A stretch of DNA of 64,000 nt from Dysidea avara (taxonomy: Eukaryota > Porifera > Demospongiae > Dictyoceratida > Dysideidae), in contig NC_089285.1 of the NCBI RefSeq assembly GCF_963678975.1, positions 10,774,694 through 10,838,693 on the forward strand. The letters run 5' to 3'. Positions 1-10,900 of the stretch are shown piece by piece. Under the pieces are notes generated by a model. That model was not told the origin of the DNA. It was given only the letters and a program-made list of their open reading frames with translations, and searched no databases. How positions within the stretch are numbered: the first letter of the stretch is position 1; each line of letters begins with the position of its first letter. The position numbers were made by a program, and so were the translations under genes.

Positions 1-225
1 GGCCGTTTAAGGTTGTCTCTTTAGATTTCCATTCGTCACAAGCAGAATCTTTGCAATCTTTTTTGCCACTAACTGTAACAGGCTGTGATTCAGACACGCC
101 CATTGACACTGGATCAGGGGAAGGCCTTTTCACGGATTACAGTTCGCGATCAAGATTTATAATGGCGTGATGGCATATTTTATTTCGTAATTCAATGTAA
201 TATTGCTAATTACTAATTCAGAGCT
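1..225. other. 5' flank of the protease-like gene
   Basis: No coding region is supported here. The stretch is AT-rich close to the ATG at 226 and probably holds the 5' UTR and promoter of the downstream gene. I cannot place a TATA box or transcription start with confidence. Confidence 0.3.
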
Positions 226-1467
226 ATGGGTGTATCGGAATCCAAACCTATTCCTGGCAGTAGTGAGAGTACAAGTGACGATCAAGGACCGAATGCAAGA
301 GAAGAGGCGAGAGAAGAGAGCACTTGTGACAAAGACAAGGACAAAGAAAACTCCTCTAGTAGCTCTCCTAGTAGTAGTAGTAGTCACGAAGATACATTCT
401 ATATAGTGGAAGATAGTGGGGAGACCCGTATGAAGAAAACCGAAGAGGAAACAGGAGTAGATCTGAAGGGGGAGATGGCGAGCAAACATCTCGACAACCA
501 AGCGTTAGCTGTACCAGTGAAAGTTTATTCAGCTCTTTGTAGAGTGAACACCTCACTGAACACAAATTACACTGGTTTTCTGGGGAAATTTTTATGTGAA
601 AACCAGCCTTGCTTTGGACTGTTTACAACTAATCACATTTTACCTGAAGAAATGCTTTCTGCTGACCAGTTTGTCACCATCTCCTTCTATGACAGTGACA
701 GGAAGATAAGGGTACACTTAAACACCACATTTCGGTTTACTTGTTCGCTACTAGATGTATCGTTTATTCACTTTGACCAGCAGTTGGTTGATGAAATGGA
801 AAAGATTAGCCGCAACTTTTTGATTTTGGATAGTAGTTGGGTTGGCACTGAGGGAGACCAACTTTTGGTAGTTCAGACTCTAGGTAGCTGTTCAAGTCAA
901 CAACCCGATGTTGCTGCAGGTAGATTTTATTGTTATTATGGCTGTGATGTCTTCCATAGACCTGAAAAAGGTAGTGTTTTGTGTGGTTCTCCATTGGTCA
1001 CAATTGATGGTAATGTTATTGGTATTCATAAAGGTCAAGTGGATAATACTACATATAACTTTGATGTAGCTGTTTCTATAAAGTATCTGTTACGTGCAAT
1101 TTGCTGTTATGAAAGCCTTCCTAAACAGCTTGTATGTAATCCAAGTGCTCTTAATAAACTCTATGAGGATGAAGTATGTCAACAAAATTTAGAACGTTGC
1201 ACTGAACCGAACTTGAAGTTTCTAATGTACATTAGCCCTATGACACAAGTAGGAACTACACTAGTTATCACTCCTATTTGGTTTGTGCCAACTTGCCATG
1301 GCTGGTATTGGACTCCAACAGATCCATTTGACAGTGATTGCTATTCTAACTGGATGACTGTGCACAACTTGAAAGTCATTGGAGGTTACTGGCATAACAT
1401 CGAGCCTGCTAATAAAAACATTACAATTATAAACTGGCTAAGTAAAAACACTGTTGTGACAGAGTGA
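226..1467 (+). CDS. Putative N-myristoylated chymotrypsin-fold protease with Cys nucleophile
   Basis: Single-exon ORF of 413 aa. The N-terminus MGVSES fits the N-myristoylation pattern (Gly2, Ser6), so membrane anchoring is likely. Residues 10-95 are acidic, Ser-rich and probably disordered. Residues ~95-290 look like a trypsin/chymotrypsin-fold domain: candidate His137 (in TTNHIL), Asp177 (in LLDVSF) and the nucleophile motif VLCGSPL, where Cys253 stands in the place normally held by Ser. The downstream GIHKG (266-270) matches the S1-pocket G-x-H-x-G typical of 3C-like cysteine proteases. A C-terminal region (~300-413) is not recognised. Lacking introns, it could be a retrocopy, a captured gene or simply an intronless gene. 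The fold and triad are read from motifs; substrate and role are unknown. The first ATG in frame was taken as start because it creates the myristoylation signal. Confidence 0.8.
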   Translation: MGVSESKPIPGSSESTSDDQGPNAREEAREESTCDKDKDKENSSSSSPSSSSSHEDTFYIVEDSGETRMKKTEEETGVDLKGEMASKHLDNQALAVPVKVYSALCRVNTSLNTNYTGFLGKFLCENQPCFGLFTTNHILPEEMLSADQFVTISFYDSDRKIRVHLNTTFRFTCSLLDVSFIHFDQQLVDEMEKISRNFLILDSSWVGTEGDQLLVVQTLGSCSSQQPDVAAGRFYCYYGCDVFHRPEKGSVLCGSPLVTIDGNVIGIHKGQVDNTTYNFDVAVSIKYLLRAICCYESLPKQLVCNPSALNKLYEDEVCQQNLERCTEPNLKFLMYISPMTQVGTTLVITPIWFVPTCHGWYWTPTDPFDSDCYSNWMTVHNLKVIGGYWHNIEPANKNITIINWLSKNTVVTE

Positions 1468-3881
1468 TTTGTTGATTTGTGTATATACCTGACTTATATA
1501 TGCTTTAATGAAATTTAATTGTTTGTGATGCTACTATTTATAGTGGTGAAAGTTCAATGTGTAAATAGTTTGTATTTTGTACTCCACCTACCAAGCTTGA
1601 GCAAAATCATTTATGCAGTTGTGAAAATATAAGTCCTGAAAGTTCAGCATAATTTCTTCATTATTTTCTTTGGTTTTTAGGGGCTTAGATTTATTTTCAT
1701 CTTCTCACACACATTACAAAAAATACCAATGCATAATTTTATCACTATAGGTACAGAGTAGTACTTAGGATAATTGTGGCACACAGGATTGGAATCATCT
1801 CACGTTAGCCCATTGACTCCAATACAAATGCATTCGGCGGATCATTGTCAAAAAAGGCAAGATAGTAAAATATATGACTCACAATACGTTTCTGTGGAAT
1901 GTCAATATGTGAGTGTTTTAGTTGTTAGTAAGCCTTCATTGCAAGAGTGGTTAATTAGCGGCCAGGCATGGTTTCATTGGTTTGTGGGTGTGTCTCTTGA
2001 AGCAACTGGCCAAAAGCATAGCCACCATATTAGAGAAACCAAACTTACTGTACAGCGCACAGCAACTCAATTATTAATGTAGTTACAAGAGTAGAACTAG
2101 TCTTCTGTGTGATAAATTTGCAGTAGCAATGATTCAGCATGAAAACTGAATCACCATTCCAATCCTGGATACTCATCTATACTATCTGCATTTAGGATGT
2201 GTTGTGGCAGATCCATTCATCAAGTCTGATACGAATGTGATGAACTTCACACAGATCTAGAATTGTGGAGTATTATTAATTTTGTATTTAAAGTACTGAT
2301 TTTTGTCATGTCTACATACAATACTTGAAAATCAGAATGTATGTAGGTTAATTAAACCTTGTTGTTTAAATGAAATTACAATTAAAAGTACAGAGTTGTA
2401 AAAATCCAGTGTATAACATTGCGGCAAATGAAATGCTGTTATAGAACAATCACTCACTCAGTGCTTAAAAGGCTACTGTATGACAGAAACTTTTGACAGA
2501 TGGAAAAGTCTACGAATCCACATTTTGACAAATTGAATGTTAACAAAAATTAAGAAATCTAAGCACCTATTTTTAATGTTTGATGAGACAAATATGCCTA
2601 ATTCGTCAACGTTTTCTTTCATCAAAATCTCCTGTTGTATGATAGTCCTTTGCTAGATCTATTTGGTACATATAGCTAGAAAGCTGGGATTGTTGCTGTG
2701 ATGGCCGATGTTAATGGTGGCTTGCATATTGGTAGTAGTACTGGTGGTGGTGATCCTTCAACAGAGATGCTTCCTACAGTCAGTGATGAGGAAGGCTATG
2801 CACATGTAGATATAAGGCAAGCCTGTTGAGAAATGATTGTGAGTGATGATGATTTGTAATGATGATGGTGAGTTGCAATGACAAGCAGCAGTGAGGAATC
2901 ACAGGGTACGAATGAGTCATGCATGACACTGTAATCATGTGATGGGCAATGGATGCTCCGTGGCCAGTAGCTTGCAGAACATGTTGCAGCATTGGTTGAA
3001 TACATAGGTGGGGCAGTAGCTAGCATAGCAGAGCCATGATGTCCTATACAGCGGTCGTAACTTATGTCAGTGACAGTAGATCATGTCAAGGTTGCCAATA
3101 AATGAAACAAATGGCAGGTAGCAGAGTCACCCTCTTTTTATAGTCCAGTACTATCCCATAGTTGCTAAAAAATATTCAGTCACCCAATTGTTTTATTGTA
3201 GTACACACTTGCTTTGTATGTATGTAAATACTATATATTTTATGTGTGTGACCGGATTCAAAGTACCTTTTCTCAAACAAATTTTGACCCATTTCCCACC
3301 CTTTGGTAAGGACTCATGTTCTAGCAACACTCATGAAAAACCTATCTAAAAGGGTGGGAAATTGTAGAGATTGCTACTTGTACTCCAGATGGTCTGAGGT
3401 TGGTGAGTTATTACCATTTAAATACCATTCGTCAACAAGTGTGCAATGTTCATAAAAGGTCATTATCAGGTCCATACATTAATGGATCTCAACAAGCCTC
3501 CCACCCCAACCTCATCTATACCTGCAACCATCAGTAATCACCACACACTGCAATCTCACAGCCATGCATCAGCTACAAGGATGTCATGCCATTCACAAAG
3601 CTGTTTACAAAAAGGGAGTACTGCAGCATCCTACACAGAGAAGCTGTTACCATAACGAGCATGCTACAAATGACAATATAGACCATTAATTTTCATGCCA
3701 TAGGTAAACAACATCTATTCATTGTTTCCTATAATCATGGCATTAGCACGATAATCAATTCATTTACCAGTGAAACTAGAGAAGCTACAGAAAAGAATTC
3801 TGCAGTAGTAAATACAGTAGGATACTTTAGATTTAACTGTAGTAGTAAGATACATAATTCATATACAGATATAATAGATCA
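1468..3881. other. Intergenic region, mostly featureless
   Basis: No convincing gene. ORFs of 60-100 codons here have no recognisable domains. A fragment of the TGTGACCGG inverted-repeat family lies at about 3246-3295. Just beyond it a short inverted repeat (ATTTCCCACCCTTT near 3291 and its complement near 3351) may be a remnant hairpin. A weak inverted pair containing GGATTGGAAT (about 1785 and 2155) may mark another degraded element. The 3' UTRs of the flanking convergent genes presumably lie at the two ends. Confidence 0.4.
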
Positions 3882-6800
3882 CTACATAGGTTGCCACAAT
3901 TCAGCATGTTCATCACTGTCCATTTCAGTCACGTAATATTCTTGTCCCAGAAAACAGTACCTGAAGAATGCTAACATCTTCTCAACACCAACAATTTCTG
4001 CACTAATCTCCTCCACGTAATCCATAAACAAAATATCTCTCACTTCTACTGCCAGACTCTCAAAGTGAGGTCCCACCACAGACATGTCCAGTTGCACAAA
4101 TCCATGGACATGAATACAAGTCGGGATTTTCCCTGTGACTTTGCTGTCACAGATGTCCTCATCCCCTGGAGTAGGTGGAAACAAGTGTTCAAGACCTTGA
4201 AACCGTGATGTTAGGAGGTGTGCAAAGAAGTGACCTGTGTCATTGTAGCCATACAAGTCGTGTACCATCATATCCAAGAACAAGCGAAGAGCAAATATAC
4301 GACCTACAAAAAGAAAACAGTTATAATATACAGTACGTATTTTGTGTAAGACTGCACACAACCACATAATAGTACACTACATGCAACAGCATATACAAAG
4401 ATGACCTTCATTATGAAATGCTTTTGTATAGTGATTCTTGCTGGTACTACTACCTGATGACAATGCTCAGCTGCATATGTAGCTTGTAATTCTGTATGTA
4501 TGTCCTGTAAATTTCTGTTTCAATACATTATGGTCACATGATGCCTAACAATTGTGTGTAGGAATCAGTATGATGAAACTTCACATGCCCCAAGTTAGCA
4601 TATAGCTTCCTGTTGTATTGGAGAGTTGTCAGTCTATTACCATATTTAGGCATACAACATGTTCCCTGGACCCACTGCCACCTGTAGTGCCTAAGATTTC
4701 ATGAACAGAGGGAATCGTTGTGGATCAATATCTCTAAAGATAATACGTGACTTGTACCACATAGGGTGAACCCTTGGGTAAGCCAACATCTTCGGCTGTA
4801 GGCGACCTCCCTTGTTTCACTACTTTTCATCATTTCTTTGATCCCTAATCAAACTTAAAATTCCTATAAAGAACATGAGAAAGACCTCTGCAATCAATCC
4901 AGTCACAACAGAAAACTTGACAATTTCCATTACAAACGTAGGGAAGCCATCACACATGGCACTACCACAAATTGGCTTGTGCTGTCAACAAAGGTGAATG
5001 GGAACAAAGGAGAATACAGGTAAGTCCATGAAGCATGCATTGTACGTACTGCGGTATGCCAAAAGGCACCTGTCAGACTGAAGTGATGTCAAACTGTGAA
5101 AAAATCAAGCCCGTAGCCTAAATCGAGTTACAATATTCTGAAGGCATCAGTCAGTAGAAAATTCCACTAAACAATTTTTTTTCAATATTTTGTAGCAACT
5201 TATTGGAAGCACTTTAGGTCATACTGAAGGTACTTTTGGGCTTGGCTATACCTAACCAATATTGCCAAGGTGCCATGAAGGTATTGTCAGGCATTGTGAG
5301 GCTAGCTTCTGATCAATATTTTTTGTTGAGAAAGTGCAAACCTCCTAATAATACAGTATAGTTGAACTGTATGATATGCATCTGAATTTCCTATAACAGT
5401 GAAGTTTACTCACTCACTAAACCGTTGAGGAAGCCATGGCAAGGTAGTTGCAGATTGCACATACAAAACAAATCTGCTCCTAATTTTGTGTTCCTATTCT
5501 ATCATCATGTGATCATGTAATAAGCTAAGTGTGTTTGCAATAGCAACTGTATGCTCTATTAGAATAGTTTACTAGAAAATAGAACCTAAGAATGTTGTAT
5601 CTCTGTTGTAAAAAAACTAAAAGCATCATCTCATTGTCACTAGCAAAAACCATTACAACTGTTAGCAAACCATGTGAGCTAATTTAAAGCATACAACTAT
5701 GTAGTACATATATTATAATAGTTACCACTTAGATTATGACATGTATCACGTTACCTTTAGGATTAGCCAACTCATCAAACTTGTGGTCATACTTGTAGAT
5801 GGAGTTCATATGATCATAAAGGTGATAGTCATGTGACCAAGTAGACAATGACACTGATGGAGTCAATGTCTCCACATAATGCCAGGTGTATGGAGGAATA
5901 TACAACATGTCCCCTGGACCTACCGTCACCTGTAGTGCCTGAGACTTCAAGAACAGAGGGAATCGTTGTGGATCAATATCTCTAAAGTTAATACGCGACT
6001 TGTGCCACATGGGGTGGACCCTTGGGTACATGTAGAGTAACTCGTGTTGGGTAGACGACCACAGTGTGAAGCGTTTCTTGCCAGAAATTTGTATAAAGAA
6101 ATTGTAGTCTTGATCAAAGTGTCCATGTGTTATCATCCCAGCAGACGACACCCAAATGAATTGCTTCCTAGAGTCATAATCTTCATTAGTCAAGAATAAC
6201 AAGCGATCATTGTCCATGTCTGCCACTAACTTGTCTGGAACAGAGCCAAAATAATAATGCCCTTTGTAGTCATCAGCACACTTGCCGCGCCAACAAGAAA
6301 AGAATTTTTCACTGGACATGTTGGCTGTAACAAACGGAACAGAAATGTTTAATTTTAGTGGTACACGAGGATCAGGATCAAATGTTAAAAAGCCATTGGA
6401 ACATTTCACTGACTCTAGCAGTGTGGAGGGTGTTAAGTGCTTCATCAAGTAATCTGACTTCCACTTGCTAAGTGCCGGCCAGGTAGAGACCGTGGTGTTC
6501 TTAAGGATAACAGGTTGGCCTTTACTGATAATAGCCTCAGCAAATGGCTTAGGGGACCACTCTAGTTCCATTACAGTACCAGTTACTACGCTATTCAGTT
6601 TTATTCCAGAGTTAGCTGATAATGAAGGAGAATATATTGTCAACTTCTCTTCACTAAGAGATTTCTGCTCATTGTTCCCTAAAGTAAACTTCTTCGTAGT
6701 TTCATGTCCTCCACCACTATAGTCAGCAGACATTAGGTACTTCTCAGGATGAGACTGTATCTTCCTCATCTTGGGCTGATAACATCCATGTAAAGGAGAA

Positions 6801-7864
6801 CAGTGTGTACAGAGATGTAGATTACTACAGTGGTCCATAAAACTGCTATAAATACTATCAGATGACCACAGAGCTGGATTAAGACTTCTATAGTCATCTT
6901 GTAAATCCTCCAGCCTTACAAGTTTCATGTACACTCCTGTGTGTAACAAATGTGCTTGGAGAGTGTTTGATTGCTCGTTCTTAGCTTTCAACAATGCCTT
7001 GAGTGTCATAGCTTTATTGAAATGTGTACCATCACTGTAACCCTGTGTGTAGTAAGGGTCACCATATGTTGTGGTAGCTATTACACTAGCAGGGTCTAGT
7101 ACAACTGTTAGAGCATATTTGGATGAGCGATGCAGGTTGTCTTTCAAAGATATGACCAGTTCATTTATGTCAGATGTGGTTTGATAAGTGTCAATTGTCT
7201 GTGTAGAGTTTTTCTTCTTCCTTCGTGCAAACATGTCCGTAAACAAAATAAAATGTTTTTCGGTATTTTTGTTACTAAGGTTTAATGTGGTTATTTTGCC
7301 ACTGTTGATGGACGTAACAATCGGTTTGCCATTAATGAGCTCTGAAAGGACTTGCAGACTTCTAAACACTGTGAGGAACCTTAAAGAATTAGTAGACAAG
7401 GGAGTGGTACCCCTAATCCAACTATAATTAGCTGCTTTATCAATTATAGAATTTAACTGTTCACTAGAATAAAATCTCCTAAAATCTGTTGCAATTATTT
7501 TGTTGTCACTAGTTGAAGTATAGTAAAACACTAAAGCAAATTTAGCACTAAAGTCACCATAGTTACTAGCACAGGTTGCAGCAGTTAGTTGGTGCAAAAT
7601 CTCCTTAACAATCGACATCTTTGTTTGGTTTATGTATTTTGAACTTTCCAATATAAACACAAATTCAAAATTTCTTTCCCTAGATTGGATATTATCTGAG
7701 TTAGTCACCAAACAAGTGGCTCGAGTAAACAGCTGAGAATATGACAATGGTCTGCAGACCTCCAATTCCCCCCATACTCCATTACAATACACTATTGCTA
7801 CATGTAACAGCAACAACACACCTTTTACATTCATTGCTACGAAACTGCAAAGTATAGCTGACAC
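3882..7864 (-). CDS. Secreted vWA-like / JmjC (cupin) dioxygenase-domain protein, 2 exons
   Basis: Two exons, 7864-5755 and 4303-3882, join in phase (donor AAAG|GTAAC, acceptor TTTTTGTAG|GTC) to give about 843 aa. A hydrophobic N-terminus (VLLLLHVAIVYC) is a signal peptide. Residues ~65-270 resemble a von Willebrand A fold with a degenerate metal site (ESS instead of DxSxS, later FTD). A Cys-rich linker follows (~345-362). Residues ~435-680 are a JmjC/cupin_8 domain: the iron-binding HxD is His582-Phe-Asp584 and the distal His is His662 (in PPYTWHY), with Lys in GKKRFTLW as candidate 2-oxoglutarate contact. This is the layout of FIH/JMJD-type Fe(II)/2-oxoglutarate hydroxylases. The last ~140 residues (exon 2) are not recognised. 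The signal peptide implies action in the ER lumen or outside the cell; the substrate is unknown. It is divergently paired with GLTP. Confidence 0.88.
4652..4779 (-). pseudogene. Duplicated fragment of the JmjC exon
   Basis: About 128 bp closely match 5899-6029 of the JmjC-encoding exon, in the same orientation, covering the segment from VHPMW to GDMLY. The copy carries substitutions and an in-frame stop (the Gln of KSQAL becomes TAG). It cannot replace the parent exon. It abuts a dispersed repeat, which suggests movement along with a mobile element or a local duplication. Confidence 0.85.
4795..5350. repeat. Dispersed repeat, copy 1
   Basis: Begins with GTAGGCGACCTCCCTTGTTT and shares many segments in the same order with 54600-55250, for example AAGGTAAGTC, GCATTGTAC and GAGAAAGTGCAAACCTCC. 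Shorter pieces with the same leading motif occur near 30410 and 31475. Class not identified. Confidence 0.7.
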
Positions 7865-7945
7865 ACTTCAATACCATACCCATTAAACGTTAATCTGTTT
7901 TGTGAGTTCGCGTTGCTACGTTGTGAAGAGTTGAAAGAGGGAAAA
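7865..7945. promoter_or_regulatory. Compact divergent promoter between JmjC gene and GLTP
   Basis: Only 81 bp separate the two start codons, so both 5' UTRs and the core promoters must lie here or overlap the coding ends, unless non-coding first exons exist farther away. I see no TATA box. The sequence TGAGTTCGCGTTGC in the middle has the only CpG-rich look in the interval. Confidence 0.65.
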
Positions 7946-10900
7946 ATGACGTTCTTTTCTTCTGCCAAACACCAGTTTCCTGTTATATCTCAGGGCCAGG
8001 ACATCGAGACAGTACCTTTCCTTGCCGCCTGTAGCGAAATAGTCCCGTTCTTTGGTAAGAACCCTATCGTCTGAGCGAAAAAATTAAAATACGACATCTC
8101 TCTTCAGATATATTGGGACCCACAGCATTTAAGCCAGTAAAGTCAGATATTAGTGGAAATATATCCGTGAGTCTGTCAGTGTATGATTATGAGGCTTGGT
8201 GCATATGTGTTGCTAGTAATTAAGACTTGTATGTCACAGTGTATCCATTCATAGATAATAGGTAGGGGTGTCTGTACAAGTATGAAATCTATCCAGTTTA
8301 GAAGTTCCCTAGTTTGCCTTTTATGAGGAGGGCACTCCAAATTGTAATCTATGCTGAATGGACATGTGCATAGGACCCAGAGTTCAGACTATAGTGAAGA
8401 ATATTGGATGCTGTCACCTTTAGTATCAAACAAAATAAAATCACCACAAACACGTTTCTATTAAACAAAAAAATTATGGCAGTGTATCACTGCAATTAGC
8501 CCTCACTTTGGTTTAAAGGATGATATTATGCTGAGATAACAGCACTTTCACTTCCCTTCACATAAACAGTTCTTAATCCCAGAGATAGTGGCAACCTCTG
8601 ATATCTTTAGTACACAACCTCTCCATGTTCTCTGTGATAGTGACGACCTCTAATATCTTTACTACATACTAATCGAATGCGCTGGGATTACTGCCACCGC
8701 GGATATCTTTAGTATACAATCTCTCCGTGTTCGCTGAGATATCTTTAGTACACAACGTCTCTGTGTTCTCTGTATTAGTGGCGACCTCCAATTCTTTATT
8801 ATATACTAATCAAGTGCACTGAAATCGCTGGGATTACTGCCACTGCTTTCTCCCGCCCACACAAAATGGGTGAAATAGAAAGTGGGTCCTTACTTATAGG
8901 TATACATATAGCTCAAATAATGATATAGCTAACCCCTAAGGGATGGAGCAATGCATAACTTATCTTGATAGTTCATCAATGAGTAAACGATGACAATTTT
9001 TGTACGACGTAACTTAAATTAGCTAGCTAATGTTCAGACACAGGCTGTATAGCTATGATGATTGTAATTACATTATAGCAATTTTGCAACCCAGAGTCAT
9101 AACTATAATGTTATTGTATCTTAACATCTAATGTTTTAAACAATAATAAAACTGCCAGTAACAACTTTACCTGGGGGACCATGACAATAAATAAACTAAT
9201 ATCCGTTTGGTTACACATTGGGTACTTAGAGATAATAAGTCACTCTCTAGAGTTCCTATGGATACATATACAGAAAATGACAAGGAGAAAACATCCTGAC
9301 TGCCTGGCAGACTCCTGTAAACGTTTGAGCGTTAATCGGATGGCTGCAGGTTCGAGGCTACCCAGTGTAAAGCCTTAATAAATGAATAAACAAGACCCTT
9401 ATGAGAATTTCTGACAAATCTCCCTTTTTACTAAAGTATTGAGTACAAAATCAGTACCAACCACATACTCATCTCCTCCCCCAAACTTGTGGGGCTATAT
9501 ATCTCACGACCAAATATATAGGCATGCATGAAACATAAAGTCAGAAATAGAAAGTCCATACTGACTGCATAGCCACAGAGAAATATTGGTATGAATCAAG
9601 TTTCCATGCCACTACAATAATTATTCCAGCAATCTATAATTGATGCAAATCTAGACAATTAGTTGATTACCTAAAACCAGAAAAGTGCTACAGTATTTTA
9701 ACTTCTCCCTTTTCACCTTTTCAATGGATTTTTTAAAGACTTTATAGTTGCATTATCCTCAGGACCACAGTCATCAAATGATATTAGATAGCTCTGTTTA
9801 TTGTATCTTATAACCGTTCCTTTTGTACCATGTTGTGGCACTGTTATCAGGATCATTATAGAACTCCACACTAAGACGCGTACGTATAGCCTTCTTTCCT
9901 GTTGGGATTTCTTTAGTCTGCCTGGACTTTGATGATAATGCAGACCCCTTTTCAGAGGCTTTAGGGGTTTTCGGGTTCTTTTGTTGCCTTTACTTGGTAA
10001 GTAATTGTGATATTGGCTGCTATGGCAATTTCTAAAATAGCTTGCTTTCGATCTTCAAGATATACCTGTTCCACTAAAGGCTTTAAAGAAACTAATTTCT
10101 GGTTTTCTGGTACACTTTGCAGGGGCGTAGCTAGCCAGAAGGTGATGGAGGGGCAGGCATGCCCCCATGAAACACTCAAAATCATTCATAATTGCAAAAA
10201 AGGCTAATGACCCAATGGTGGGCTAGCCAACATACGGTGTTGTATTATTACAGCTTAAATAACTAGCTACGTAACCATTTCAGTACTGACTGCTTCCAAT
10301 CGAGGTAACTATATTCGTTGAGCATCATCGCACGTGCCACAACTGTACTCCAACAAATTCATCCACAGTCCAGTAGAGCTAATACTTTAGTGCAAATACA
10401 GGTTACTTTACATTAGCCACAGCCTGTGCTGCAGTCCTAGCACACTGCTGACAGGATGACGTATTCACTCACTTCACTCAGCGAAATTCAAATGCCATGT
10501 ATTGCACGAAATCCCACCTGTCTTGCGAGCAGAACTTGTAAGCTTGACTGATCCACCTGACTGACTGACAAAGTAAAAACAGACTGCACTGCCGTACGTA
10601 CAAAGGTCCAGTGTGATCGACTCGATAAAATAAACTTGGTACATTTATTTAGCTAACATTTTATCACCTCGTAGACAGTAGGTTCGTAGCATCATCTGGT
10701 CTCCTTTGTCACTTGTGAGTTGTGATTCCTGCCGTGGGGAAGCGGGTCACTCTTTATAGATTCAAAAATGTTCTATCACGCGAGTAATCTAGGCTAAATA
10801 TAGAAGTATGTGTCTAATATTTTCGTTCGATGGATTCACGAGCGAGTTGAATGTTGCGTGTGCGCATTCACTAGCAACCCCTGGTGATACCGCGTAGTAG

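Larger units (their letters stand above)
4304..5754 (-). other. Intron of the JmjC gene with repeat and exon-fragment duplication
   Basis: Intron bounded by GTAACG and TTTTTGTAG on the minus strand. It holds a duplicated piece of the upstream exon (4652-4779) directly followed by a dispersed repeat (about 4795-5350) that has a second copy near 54600-55250. A copy of the CTCTATTAGAAT motif is at about 5552. Confidence 0.7.

Noticed and set aside
1774..2082. 102-codon plus-strand ORF after the protease gene
   Set aside because: No domain; contains a near-duplicate YVSVECQYVSV and lies between GGATTGGAAT inverted repeats, so probably a degraded element.
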